Shown here: in pieces, positions 23,777 to 36,420 of the stretch
How positions within the stretch are numbered: the first letter of the stretch is position 1
Layout: each line of letters begins with the position of its first letter
NCBI GenBank assembly: GCA_947846985.1
Contig: CANTUZ010000002.1
Coordinates: 126,380,889 to 126,444,888 of the forward strand
Origin: Fratercula arctica
Taxonomy: Eukaryota > Chordata > Aves > Charadriiformes > Alcidae
Direction: 5' to 3'
Length of the DNA stretch: 64,000 nt
Notes under the pieces: generated by a model
Databases searched by the model: none
What the model saw: the letters and a program-made list of their open reading frames with translations, nothing else
Told to the model about the DNA's origin: nothing
Made by a program: the position numbers and the translations under genes

Positions 23777-26700
23777 GGTAAAAACATGAAATGGCTGAGA
23801 AATGGCTAAATGATTGATCAGCTTTTGAATTTATCACCAGGAGTGCATGAGGAGGCTCAAGGAAAAAAAGAAAAAGAAAAAAATCAGGAGAAAGTAGGGA
23901 AGACATTTAAATGAGGGGACAAGAAGTTCAGCAGAGGATTGGTGAGGTAAAGACAATGAGTATGGTCAAAATGTTTGCAAATAGAAAGTTTTAGGAACTG
24001 GAGAAATGATTGGCTATATAGGGAGGGAAGCAGTGAATGATGTTATCAAGGAAGTCAAGTAGGAGGTGGCTGAGATGACTGGTATTATTTTTCCATTCTG
24101 TAGAAGATGACATAGGTGATATGTTCTTCCTTCACATGCCAAAAAAAGTACCTTGACTCTATCTACAAGGAAAAGGTGCTTGAAAATTTCATGCCACATA
24201 TTGCAAGTGCACATTTCTCAGTAATAAATCCTAGCCTAACCCCATTTTCTGACTGAATTGTAGCCAGTATATAAATATAATTTACTTTTAAGTGTAATTA
24301 AATACAAGGCAAAATACTTCTGAGACATTCCACATTAGACATGACAGCCTTAATTTTATTTCATTTTACTGTCTCTTCTTTATCCTCTGGGTTTGCTTCT
24401 CATGGCAATACAAATTATGGCCCTGCTGTGTGGCCACAAGATTTAGGCTGAAGGCAACCCACAGAAGGGATATATTGAATCACTGGTCCTACTGCTTACT
24501 GGCATCTGAAACCTAAGAAGCCGTGGTTACTTCTGTTGTTGTTTTTAAGCTTCTATCAGGTTTAGAGAGGCAGTGATGGGTACCAGCTGCCACAAAAAAA
24601 TGCTTTAGTCTTAAATTCAGAATCTTTTTTGGGAAAAGATTTTTTCCATTACATTTTCACACTCATTTTCCTGGGGACCGAGAGGCACCAAACAGTCCTG
24701 TTGCCAAGTGTCTCTTATCAGCCAAAGCCAACCATGTAATTGCTCGTGTATTGTGAAATTTATATAGGCTACTGGCCTTTCTGAAATATGCAATAGTTAG
24801 GCTCTTTAACTTATTCCAGTGTTTCACACAGGAGCTGTGTGGAGGAATTCTGACTTCCACTTGGTAGCCCGCAGGTCATTTTATGCTTCAAAATAATTGA
24901 AAATATGTAGAAAAATGAGGAGCTGTCAAAGATGAATTCAGTCCTTAAAGGAAAAAAAAAAATATCATGCTCAAATGCAGATCATGATTTGGTGGTTGTT
25001 TGTACAGCACTGAGCACACCAGGGTTCTGGGCTGGGGATACAGATTATTATTGCAATACAAATACAGACTACTCACACTTTAATGATTTAACATAGTGTT
25101 CATGGGGCCAGCGAACTGTATCAGTCAATGCTTTCTGTAAATACTGAAAACTGTTCACGTGAATTATCAGCATGCTTATGTAGCTCCAATACTGTTTGCT
25201 TTGCACTATGCATTTTAATTTTTGTTGGCACTGCCATTTTGAGAGAGAATATATGTAGTGTATTACAGGGAAGGAGGTATGTTGTACTTAAGGGGAAAAT
25301 GGGTTCTCTGCATCCAAGGGGAAATAAGACCATGAACAGCATTTCTCTATTCACCATTAAAACCTATCCATGAATAAAAAAGGAGGTACAAGTTTGCCTG
25401 TAGAAGCATATGTCTGTGTATCACAAATATGCAGGTACCCTTAGTCCCCACTCCAATTAATAGAATAATAATGTGGGGGAAATGTGCTTTCTAATCCTTT
25501 TTGGATGAAAATTATATGCAATGTTCAAATCCAAAGGAAGAGAGCGGTAACAGGTAGAAGACGAAAGTAGGAGTCATGAGCTGTGTGTCTGGTTTTGCGG
25601 TTGTTTTGCCTCCTGCCTGTGAGGAGCAGTGAGGTCTTACACCACCCAACATGGTGAAGGGGCTTACGGGGCCAAAAAGAACTGGTGCTATGTGAGTAGG
25701 CGGGCCCGGACAGGGAAGCAAGGAGAGGGGAACAAACTTTACAGTTGAGGAAAGCCTTAGCAGCCAGCCTGTCAAAAGCACTGTAAAAAGAAATGAGTGA
25801 TGTTGCAAATGAAGACAGATATGCTTGCAACGTCAGGCAACCATTTCAGTGACAAGAAACGTCCTTACACCAGCAGGAGAGGGGCAACGCTCTCTGCGAT
25901 CAGCCCACGGACAGGGCAGTGTAGAGTAGAGTGACCAGTAGAAAGAGATGCCGACTCCCTTTCAAGGTGTTGTGTAAACACACAGTACCTGCAGGTACCT
26001 GTTGAAATTCTGTGCTTGCAAGTCTGTTACAGTTGCATCAGTCACCTACCCTTTCGCTCGTGATTTGTGAAGGAGAGGGGAGTTAAGCAGGCAAGTAATG
26101 TTGCTGTGTACTTTGTGTCCTGTTGATGGAAACCAGATTTTTATGAATACGGTGATGTTTTGGAATGCAGTAAACTCTACTAGAATATGCTTTTTATGAT
26201 TACCAGAAATGCCATAACATTTCAAGGTACTAGGTTCTGAGGACAGATTTATAAGATTGAAAAATCTTTGAGGAGAACAGATGTGAACACTGGAACCAAA
26301 TGAGAGCATGTATTTCTCACATCTGTCCCTTTAATTTTCTGCATCTTTGTGACTCTGTCTGGAATTGTGGGATGCTATATCTGTCATATGCCAACAGATG
26401 GCAACATTATAAGTCCATTTTTAAAGATGGTTAGAAATAACCAACCTCTCAGCTGCTCCAAATTTAGTCAGAAAAAAAATAAGGAAAATGAATTGCTTGT
26501 TTCCTTGGATGTAAAATGATTTTGTGTGACAGTTAAAAAACCAACAAACTACCCCCACAAAAACGTCACCAAACCCCCCACAATCACCGTCATGTTATTT
26601 GTTCTTTCTCTTTAATAACTCCTCCAACACCTCCTGTATTTCTTTCTTCTACATACTTTACATTAAATTTAATATTCAGTGTTGTTTGACCTGGTTTTAT

Positions 26701-29700
26701 TATGTTACCCTTTCACAAGTATGTATGAAACAGTGTTCAGTGATGTTTCCTAAGCCTTTTGAGATCCCAGAAGTAATAAAACTTTAACGTAGATAGACAT
26801 TTCAGGTGTTTTCTGTTGGTTTCCTTGACATGTTTGTGCAATATTTTATCAGAAGCAGCGATAGCAGCGCAGAAGTCGCAGGGTGAATTCCTTTTGTTTC
26901 ACATTACACAGAAATCAGATTAGATGAGCCATTGATCCTGCTAGCTTAAACTGTGATGCTTTATAATAATACTGAATGAAATTCAAACCGAGCCTTTACA
27001 ATTTATGAATAAAGCAATTTGCTTGGCTTGCTGCAGCCAGCTCACTCGTATCGCCGGGCCGTGCGTGGTGCATCGATGGGTTGGGAGGCTCACGGCAGCT
27101 CCTTCAGCCTCTTCAGCAATTCAGCGAGTGACTCCAGGGGGTAGCGCAGCAGTGCTGGGTGATGAAATGGGGTGGAAAGTGAAGGTATCTCAGGAGGGAG
27201 ACCAAAAAGTGTTGCGGTAGAGGTGCAGCCTAACTGGGCAAGATCTTTAGGGGATCACCATCTCGCTTGAAATTGTATCTCTGCTTCAGAGTTTGTTGAT
27301 TTTTTTTTTTTCTATGGGTGTATAGTGTTAAAATGTATATTGTACACTCCACAGATCTGCTTTTTAGTGTAAGTAACATTCTAATGTAAATATAAAATAA
27401 GTATCTTCATTGAAAAAAAAAAAGTCATCTATACAGCCTTCACCTGTTTTCAAAAAATACTGTTCCTTGAAATTAAATTTTTGAGTCTTTAGGGATAATC
27501 TGCACAAAACCAGAGGTAAGGTACGTTTGGAGATGGAGGCAATACTGAGAGCAGGAATAGGCTGGGAGGGTGGGGGGTGTTTAAGGGTAGGAGCGTTGCT
27601 GGTGGATAGGCAGCCTCCAAGCTAAGCTTTATGTATTAGCCTAGGTGAGGTCCCTTCGTCTTCATGTGGGTAGATGCACAGGAGAGGCTTGTTGGTTTGA
27701 GGTCACATTTTTCCAACAGGATTCTGAATACTTAAAATTGAAAAATCCTATACAAATATGGGATGTTTATTGCTATTTTTGTGCCTACTATTATGATGTG
27801 TGTGCGTGTGTGAGCACCTACTTGGAGTTCTACAGCACAGTATCATTGAACTGAAGAGTTCAGAGAATGTAATGCAGGCAGGACTCTTGATTTTGTTACA
27901 AAGCAGAGACTAATGACACCACTGTAATTTGGCTTTAGGCCAAAACCTGTTGCCCTTCATAATTAATTGGCTTGTTAGCTTGTGAAGCAGAATGCGCATA
28001 GGTTGTACTAAATGGTGTCAAGACAATCTTAGAAGCAGGCAATACAGTGTACCTCAAGGGTCTGCTCTTGAACTTCTCCTTCATCACCGGCAGGCAAGTT
28101 AGTTGAAAAAGTAGTGGATATTTTTGATGTTTCGGGCATCTGTGATGATAGCAGCTGCTTTTCTTCCTACTGAATCTTAAACCCAGTTTACTTCAATTAT
28201 GAACCATTGACAGAGGTACTGCCCAAACTGTGTAGCTGGCTTTGTAAATTTATTGCACTTAGTAATTAGCTGTTTCGCCCACAAGACCTGAGTACGGGCA
28301 ATGGGAATAAGCTCTCTGTGGTGTGCCCCACACTAATCCTGGGGTCTACATTTTTGCCATGTTCCAGCAATGAGGTGGTCCTTTGCTGTTTCCCTCCTGC
28401 AGCTCAGGTCATTCGCATTGGGGGACCAACTGGTCATGTTGTACTTCCCTTCCTGCTGTGCAGCTCAATTACCTTTTCTAAAAAAAATTAATATCTGTAA
28501 ATGCCTCATCTGTTGTACTCTGCCTGCAAGTTTGAGGACCAAGATGAGGAGAGCACCCAGGCACCCAGGTTCTGTAACTTCATAAAAACTGTCCTGCAAG
28601 TGCACATTTCTGAGCTTTGGCTTATGTTTCTAGAAGCTGGGGAAAAGTTGCTGTGTTTCACCAAAGCACTCTCTACTTCCATTGTGTATTTGATGAGCTG
28701 TGCCCTGGATTTCATTTGAAAGTGTCAAATTAGAAGACAAGCTATGCTATTACCAAGGCTTAACGCTACAGTGCTCCACTCAGGATCTCTGTCTGCGGCA
28801 ACTGAGCATCAACAGGGTGACTTCTGCTGGGCAGCCTGAGAGCTGTGAGGCTGCAGCCTGGGGAAACAGCCAGCCCCTTGAAAAGCCCTTAGAAGCTGCA
28901 GCTGCTCACACACATGTTGACCTCAACCTTGTGGAAGCAGTTGTTCAGCTTCAAAAAAAGCCCGTTTCTGAATTATTTCAGGTGCAGTGCATGATTATTT
29001 TTGTCGATGAAACCCCACGCAGTATGGGATTTAGCCTTTTTAGAAAATATCTTGAGCTACTTGCTCTCATATGGGACTGAACTTGAGTAAGTTTGCAATC
29101 TGCGAAATGTATAGGACTGGAGGGCATTGGTTTATCTTGACAGATGTCAAGTATGAGATCTGTTAGCTGTGATGCCCTTCGAGCGGCCGAGACTTGCTGG
29201 GAGACTGTGGGGAAAGATTGCCTGGGAGGAAGCAAACTGGGGGTGAGAGCTGAGCTCTGTGGCATTTCATTCAGAAATTGCAATGCCTAACTCTGCTCTG
29301 CATATTAGAGCATGTTTTACTAATATATTTTGCATGGTAGTTTTGGTGACTTTCTAGGGCCAAATACTGTGTGAACTGGATGACAGAGGGATGCAGCCAC
29401 ATGTCTGCTGCTGTGACACAGTACTTGCACACGGGCCATGCTATGGAGGAGCTACTCGTAAATTCGTCATGAAATTACACCTGCATGTCTGAGTTGTACC
29501 AAGAGACTTTCAGAGTCTGTACCTGGAACAGCCCAAGTCAATTAGCTGACCTTTGATCAAGGCCCGTTTTCTCACTAACTTTCTCAGTTGCTGCTTCCTA
29601 GCCCTTCACCCTTGACAGAAGGAAGGTGTCTTATCTCATTAAGGTGTCGTTATAAAAATATATAAATAATACCCAAGTGCACCAGTAGTCACACGAAAAG

Positions 29701-32194
29701 ACCTGTAAGCCATGATAGCAATGTCACCTCAACTTGCAGGATACAGACTGTAGATTTATGCAAGTATTTAATAGTGGCTTGCCAAGAGAATCGGTACTCT
29801 TTTCAAAAGGAATCTTTCTTTGTGTCTTTTGATATTTAAAGAGCTGTAATTACAATGGCAAAGCTTTGAATTCTTTTTTTTTTTTTTCTGTCCTCTTTTA
29901 CACATTAATTTAGGGACCAATCCAACATTACAGACAAGCTAATGAAAGAACCACACACTCCCTTTATAATTTTTTCTTCTTTTTACAGTTTCACTTGTGT
30001 GCATGAATGCAAAGTAGTTAATGCTATAAATAAGTTTAATGATGTATCTCTTCTCTCAATTGCTGGTTGTTGATGCTGCAGTCCTGCATAATAGGAAAAG
30101 AAAAGAATTGAATTTAAATCTTTGTCTCCCTCTTTCTCTCTCATGCTCTGAAAGGTTCCTCCAGCTACTAAATACAAGTATTGCTCTCTTAGTTCTATTC
30201 TATATATTTAAAGCTCTCAACATGATTCTCTCATCACCTCCCTTCCACTCCCTTTTTTGGTATTTTTAGCTTTGCGAAAAGATCGAAATTACATAAGCCA
30301 ATTTGCTCCAGCAAAATCAGCAAAATTTGGCAACCTCCTATGAAATGATGTCTTTTCAGCTGGTCAGGGTTGGTGGTGAACAGCAGCAGGTATAAAGAGG
30401 GAGGAAATTCCCGCTGTGAGAGTTTTACTACTGCCTCATGCAGCATCCACACGTTGTTAGACATATTGTGGGGAATCCTGGGACTTGCACTCTTCAGGAC
30501 TGAGAGTGACATTTAGCCCCGAACAGCAAATATTGTGCTACATCCAGGCCAAGGAGCTTAATAACAATCTGGTTGAAAACTAAATTGGGGAATATCTGGG
30601 TTGTTTTTTGGAGTTTGTTACAGAGTTTATTACTCTGGGTGCAATCCCCTGCTAACAGGACTATACAGCTTCCAGGTTTTTTTTATTTGGTCAGTCTGGA
30701 GCATAGCCTATGAAACAAGACAAGTAGGGCTTCTACAATTCCTAAGTGGTAATGTGGAAAGCTGCAAATAACTTCCATAAAACTTAAGTTAGCAACACTA
30801 ACTGGATTGGTGTTGATAGGACATGTTGTGGTCCCCACATGGGCAAAGCAGCACCTTGATCAGAAAGCCTACAAGGCTAACAAAGTGGTTGATTCCATCC
30901 ATCTCACATTTTTGCAACAGGTTTGGGAACGATCCGCCTCGGATGGCCACAGGTATCTTGAGAGCTGGGAGGTAATTTCCACATAAGGGACATCTGCAGA
31001 GTGAAAGGTCTAATTGTGCCCTTTTATCTAGGGAGGCAACAATAATGTAAAATATATTCCAGGACATCTTTGACAGCAACAAGCTCTTTTCACAAATGAT
31101 TGTAAAAGACACAGATTGCCCAGGGACTCATCTGTCTCTCTGTAATGCTGATGCAGTGGTGGGGCAATCTCTGTCTTGAAGGGTGCAGGAAAAATATGAG
31201 CTTTTGGGATTGCAAGGTGCTATGGGACCAGTGCTTAACATCATCCTTCACCATTGCATCAAGGAGCTGGGGCTGATAGAAATGATCTGTGTCCCTTTAG
31301 ACAAGGATCATATCCAGTTCTCCTGAGATGCAAGCAGATAATTTGTGCTAATCTTGGAAGAGAGTCTGCAAAATCCTAGGGTGCTTTGATTAGAGAAGAT
31401 TTTCCTTCAGAAGACTGAATAAAATGTTTAAAAGGGACCAGTGGGTGAAACTTAAAACTCCTTTCTTTGGAGAAGTCCAAGTGTGTCCTGGAGACTATTC
31501 CATGTTGTTATCCTCAGTCCCTCTTTCCCTAGTCCCATTGCTAATTAAGTCTTTTGTAGTGTAGGATAGCTTCTGTGGCAAGGCTGGAGGGTGCCTCAAC
31601 TCCTGTTGGCTTGGAGAGTGGTGGTCTGAATTTAACACGTAAACCTGAGGAATGAATACAACTAAGCATCACTGAGCTGTGAACAGGATATTTAGCCACT
31701 AAGCTGTTCCACAAAAGATGGGATGTCTTCTTTCCTGCTTTTTCACACTGTAGTACTTAGAAATAGAGGAGAGGTCTCCTCTGTAAGGAAAGAAAGCAGA
31801 TGCCTGCTCCCAGGAGCAGATCCTGGACTGTTGATCTCGGGTGAAGCATGGTGCCAAAGACCTAGCAATAGGTGGAGTTAATGAAGACTTAGCAAAATGC
31901 CCTTCTGGGTCCTTTTGTATACATGTAGAGATCTTTAATTCAGGATTCATGAACAAGGCAGCTAAATACTGCTTGCCTTTTGTGGGTCTGCCTTGAAAGG
32001 ACAAAGCATGAAATGGAAAAATGAGAAGCCTGCCAAAAAAGCTGGTTGGATCTTGAACCAATGCCAGAAGAAATCCCAGAGTTCTTGACTTTCTTTGCAT
32101 TTTGTTCAGGCTCAGGATACTAAATGTCCTTGGCCAAAAACATCCAACTGTGTCGTCTAAGTCCTTCTGACATTGATGAAACTCTAACAGAAAA
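23777..32194. other. Unannotated DNA, no gene recognised
   Basis: About 8.4 kb with no convincing exon, RNA gene or young repeat. Minor features: a purine-rich A/G tract near 23860-23905, a CTCF-like but imperfect site at 26391-26405 (13 of 15 positions), a CpG-containing patch near 27040-27150, and a T/C tract near 29873-29890. The 126-residue frame at 28700-29080 resembles no known family. Confidence 0.5.
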
Positions 32195-33541
32195 GAGTTA
32201 GAAAGACTTCAGGAAGGGCAAGAAGGAGGACGCAGAGAGCTACAGGCTGGACAGCCTCACCTTGATCCCTGGGAACGTGATGGACCAGCTGATTCAGGAA
32301 TCCATTTCCAGGCACATTAAGGATAAGAAAATTGTCAGGAATAGTCAGCATGGCTGACTTCCAACTTGACTAACTTGATAAACTTTTATGATGAAGTGAC
32401 AGGCCTGGTAGATGGAGGGAGGGAAGTGGATATTGTCTACATGGATTTCAGTAAGGTCTTTGACACTGTCCCCCATAAGATCCTCATAGAGAAGCTGTTG
32501 ATATATGGGCTGGATGAGCAGACAGGGAGGTGGTTTGAAAACTGGCTGAATGGCTGGGCCTGGAGAGTGGTGATGAGTGGTGCAAGGTCTATTTGGAAAC
32601 CAATGACTAATGGTGTACCCCAGGGATCTGAACTGGGTCTGGTTCTGTTTAACATTTTCATTAATGATCTGGATGATGGGGCAGAGTGCACCCTCAGCAA
32701 GTTTTCTGATCACACCAAACTGGCTGATATGCCAGGGGGTCATGCTACCATCCAGAGGGAGCTTGACAGGCTAGAGAAATGGGCTGACAGGAGCCTTATG
32801 GAGTTCAACAAGGGGAACTACATAGTCCTGCATGTGGGGAAGAACAACCCCAGGCACTGGTACGTGCTGGGCATCACCCAGCTGGAAAGCAGCTTTGCAG
32901 AAAAGGCCCTGGGGACCCCAGGTTGACCATGAGTCAGCAATGTGCCCTTGCTGCAAAGAAGGCAAATGATATCCTGCACTGCATTAGACAAAGTATTGCC
33001 AGCAAGTGGAAAGAGGTGATCCTGTTCCTCTGCTCAACACTGATCAGGCCATACCTGGAGTGTTGGGTCCAGTTCTGGGCTCCTCAGTACAAGAGAGTTG
33101 TGGACATACTGGAGAGAGACCAGTGAAGAGCCACAAGGATGATTAAGGGACTGGAGCATCTCTCCTATGAGGAAAGGCTGAGAGAGCTGGGACTGTTCAG
33201 CCTGGAGAAGAGAAGGCTTGGGGGATCCTGAAGGAAGGGTGCAAAGAGGACAGAGCTAGGCTCTTTTCAGTGGTGCCCAGTAACAGGACCAGAGGCAATG
33301 GGCACAAACTGAAACATGGGAGGTTCTCTCTGAACATCAGGAAACACTTCTTTACTGCAAGGGTAACCGAGCACTGGTACAGGTTGCTCAGGGGGATTGT
33401 GGAGTCTCCCTCCCTAGAGATACTCAAAAGCCATCTGGACATGGACCTGGGCAACTGGCTCCAGGTGTCTCTGCTTGAGCAGGGGTTTGGACCAGATGCC
33501 CTCTAGAGATCCCTTCTGACTTCAACCACACTTTGATTCTT
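32195..33541 (+). mobile_element. CR1 LINE, 3' ~1.35 kb with reverse transcriptase
   Basis: A forward CR1 starts at about the 'gggcaagaaggaggac' block and runs through the reverse transcriptase core, the ORF2 tail ('cagttctgggctcctcagtac', 'ggctgagagagctgggact') and the 3' UTR, ending 'tttgattctttga' in the usual CR1 terminus. It is 5'-truncated, lacking the ORF1 and endonuclease parts. It is longer than the two reverse-strand CR1 copies here. Stops and frameshifts split the protein into at least three frames. No target duplication is evident, as expected for CR1. Confidence 0.95.
32366..32926 (+). pseudogene. CR1 ORF2 reverse transcriptase fragment, broken
   Basis: This open segment encodes part of the CR1 reverse transcriptase, which in an active element copies its own RNA at a chromosomal nick. 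Recognisable family blocks in order are VDIVYMDFSKVFDTVPH (RT motif with the first catalytic Asp), the NGVPQGSELGLVLFNIFIND block (SPQGS-type motif) and KFSDHTKLAD. In working CR1 the last block is F-A-D-D. Here the second Asp is His, in a GAT CAC codon pair at about 32708-32713, so one of the three metal-binding carboxylates is gone. The frame ends at 32926; homologous sequence continues at once in another frame (32923-33126), showing a frameshift. The upstream region homologous to 'GFRKGRS' contains a stop. The protein is dead. Confidence 0.9.
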
Positions 33542-36226
33542 TGAAAAGTTGAACGATGTCCTGAAATAACACCTTATTGAACAGTCTTCTTCTTTTGGGG
33601 AAAAAGAGCATGTATTTAAACTGTTCTCATGGGATGTAATTTTCCTCACAGTATTTTTCCAGATATTTTGTAGTCTTATGTTGATTACTGCAATAGTGAT
33701 ACTTAACTCTTTTTATAAGTCAGAAATGTTTTGGAATTAATGAAAATATTTAAACAACTCTTTCTGGTGAAAAGCAACTTACAGTTTATTTGTGTGATAC
33801 TTTTCATACAAAATAGAAACTAGGGAAAGTTTTCATTTCATCTGCATAACCATTATGTTAAATTGCACATTAATTTTTACATGGTAGTGTTCAAACTACT
33901 CCTGCTGCAGCCAGGGAACAATGGGAGAGCAGGTAATTAAACACCTGCAGATTTTCATAGATCTTAATGGAAAAGTGTGTAGTCTGGCAGATAATGTGTC
34001 TCTTAAGTTGCGTAAGTAGAATATTTGAAGTACTGTTAAAGCAGCACTTTTATTGACATTTTGAACACTTTTTCCATCAATGCCATTACAGATTAATTAT
34101 TTTCAATTTTCTTAAGTGCCAAAAAACCCACGTTAATCTGCATCAGCTCACATGGTAGAAAAGGAAAGCTCTGAAACATCTACAGTCCTAGAAAGGTATA
34201 TTAGTATAATCACTAAATATTTAATCTTACCTTTAAATCCATTTAAAATCAGGTATCTGTTAATTTTTCATTAGTGGGTCAGAACTTTTAATAAAAAATG
34301 TGAAAACTGATGGCATATATAAAATCCGCTAAACAAACCTTTCATGAATCATATTCAATAAAAACTTTTCCTGGTTCCTTAGGATTTTCTTTTTTGAATT
34401 GAATCTTTTTTATGTGGTGAAAAATGATGTAAATTGAGAGAATTTTCTGAAGTGAAATGGGGATAGTTCGGAAAATTTTTGTAGCAATCTTTTTTCTTTT
34501 TTTTTTTTTTAAGCAGCTTTAATATTTAGTCTTAAGGTCTGGAATCTTCTACATATTGAAAGGAACTAAGTGCCACAATTCCATTGAAATTCAATTACAT
34601 TTGGGAGCCTAGTCCTTCCATAATCACTTTAACATATCAGTCAAAATTAAATTGATCAGTTGCAATAGCTGGTATGATAATTCAGGAGAATTTACTATCA
34701 GTATATGCTATTTCAGGAACTGTCATCAAATTGAAAAGAAAAGAAAGGAATATTCAGTAACTGGAGAAAATCTAGAGGTATGTGAAAATGTGTCCATTTA
34801 GACCAGGTCCTGTCTTGTTGCATATCAGAGCTGAATTTGATGAAAGTTTTGCCCTGAATGGCATTTGATTTGTGGTATTTAAGAGCTGTTATTAGAATAA
34901 ACTTTTCCACGCTTTTTTTCTCTGTAGCAGGGACAAACCAAGTGGTTAGTAAAGCAAAGCTGCTCGGGACGGAGAGTGGAATAATGCTGTTAAGCTTCGC
35001 CTATTGAGTGGCCAAGCTGAAATGAACTGCATGTGCAGTGAAACTTGAAATATCTACATATATTTAAAACCCCAGCCCAAGCCTAAAGCAATGCTCTGAA
35101 GACAGACGTGCTTACTGTGAAGCCACAAGGCTTCTTACTCTCCCTCACGTATCCTTCTGCACTTCTGGGCTTGCATTGGTAACGTCAGCTAGGAGGTCTC
35201 ACCAGCCCTTGAAAAGGTTTTGCTTTGAATGTTGCCAGACTGATGCCAAGCGTGGAAGCACTGGAAATTGCAGTGAACAATGAATCACACAGTGACCTGC
35301 TCCCAGCCAGCTGGACAGACGTGCTGCCTTTGGATGATGTCCTGAGAATGGGCAGATCTTGGGCCCTTTCCTGACTCAAGCCAGATGTGAACCATTTCTT
35401 TGTGTCTCATGCATGTCTACAAACTTCCCACCCCTCATCAGCACCCCTCCTTGCACCCCCCCCCCCCCCCCCAGTTTTTAAGGAAAGTTGAGCTTGGCTC
35501 TGGCTTTGAATGCCAGTCTTGTACCTCCACCCCCACCTCTAATCCTCACACCACCAGCTTGTGGCCAGCTGTGGGATGGCTATCACCTTTGTGAGTCTGG
35601 AGTGAAATTGCTCTGGGTTGAAGTTATGCAAAACCTACGTGCTGCTGCTGCTCAGGCTCTGCAGGGTCTGCAGAGAGGCGGGCAAACTGTCCAGCTCCAG
35701 GCTGCAGGATGGCACATCACACTAGAAATAAACCTCAGGTAGTCTGTGCCCGCCTGAGGGCTCAGAAACGCAAGTGAGGAGATTCGAGCAGAACAAACTG
35801 CCTTTTTTTTTGTTAAAAGAAATGCCAGAAGTTGGGAAGAGGGTCGACAAATTTTGCTGTCGTGCTCGTTTTCTTCTCTCTCTTTCAGTTGTGATATGCC
35901 ACTGGAGCCTGAACCTGGCAGCACGGGATTGTCTGGGTAGCGACTCACAAACTGCTGTCAGCTGTTGGCTTCAATGGGCCCTGGGACCCGGCAGCCTCTC
36001 CCACATTGATAGCTGCTTGCTCTGTGCGGTGGGCATATGGCACTGCTGCCTTCCCGCTCTCCTCCAGGCTCCCCTCTCCTTCCCACCGGCACTTGGCAAT
36101 GCCTGGACTAGCGAGAGCTCCTCTCTGCTGCTCAGCTCTCTTTACGTTTCCTCTTGAACTCTGCGCATTGGGGGTTTTTGTCCCTGTTTCATTAGCAAAG
36201 TGCTGAGAAAGAGTTAAACAAACTGG
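33542..36226. other. Unannotated DNA, becoming GC-rich to the right
   Basis: The first ~1.8 kb is AT-rich with nothing recognised. From about 35,390 the sequence turns GC-rich and includes a C17 run. No exon of a known gene is seen. Confidence 0.5.
35456..35472. repeat. C17 homopolymer
   Basis: Seventeen consecutive C residues. The minus strand is a G17 tract able to form G-quadruplex structures. Long C/G runs are error-prone in assembly, so the true length may differ. Confidence 0.85.
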
Positions 36227-36420
36227 GCAGCGTGCACGCGCGCGTGTGGTGTGTGTGTGTGACCGCGGAATTATGGAAAGCCCTGGCTCCTCCAACTCGG
36301 CAGCCGACAGGGGATTTGGGGGGTGTGGGGCTGCAGATGGCAGCGCGTTATTACAGCCGCAGGATTGACGAACGTTTGCTGCGGAAATCTCTTGCCCTTG
36401 CCACGGAGACTGACCTTGAA
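36227..36420. promoter_or_regulatory. CpG-dense patch, candidate regulatory element
   Basis: By hand count roughly 17 CpG dinucleotides fall within about 190 bases, far denser than the surrounding DNA, where CpG is rare. The left edge is an alternating purine-pyrimidine tract. GCTGCAGATGGCAGC at 36330-36344 matches 13 of 15 CTCF consensus positions. A short frame starts at ATG 36274 and stops after about 32 codons, so it does not support a coding exon. The retained CpGs suggest a region kept unmethylated in the germ line, such as a promoter or enhancer, but no transcript evidence is available. Confidence 0.35.
36231..36261. repeat. Alternating CG/TG tract (Z-DNA-prone)
   Basis: 36231-36248 is strictly alternating pyrimidine-purine (CGTGCACGCGCGCGTGTG) and 36249-36261 continues as a GT repeat after one break. 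Such tracts adopt left-handed Z-DNA under negative supercoiling, often near promoters. Confidence 0.8.

Noticed and set aside
28700..29080. 126-residue open frame
   Set aside because: No family resemblance or splice context; its ATG and stop look incidental.
31699..32100. 133-residue minus-strand open frame left of the CR1
   Set aside because: I recognise no domain, and composition and position give no support.
32345..32743. Minus-strand open frames over the CR1
   Set aside because: They are antisense shadows of the reverse transcriptase frame.
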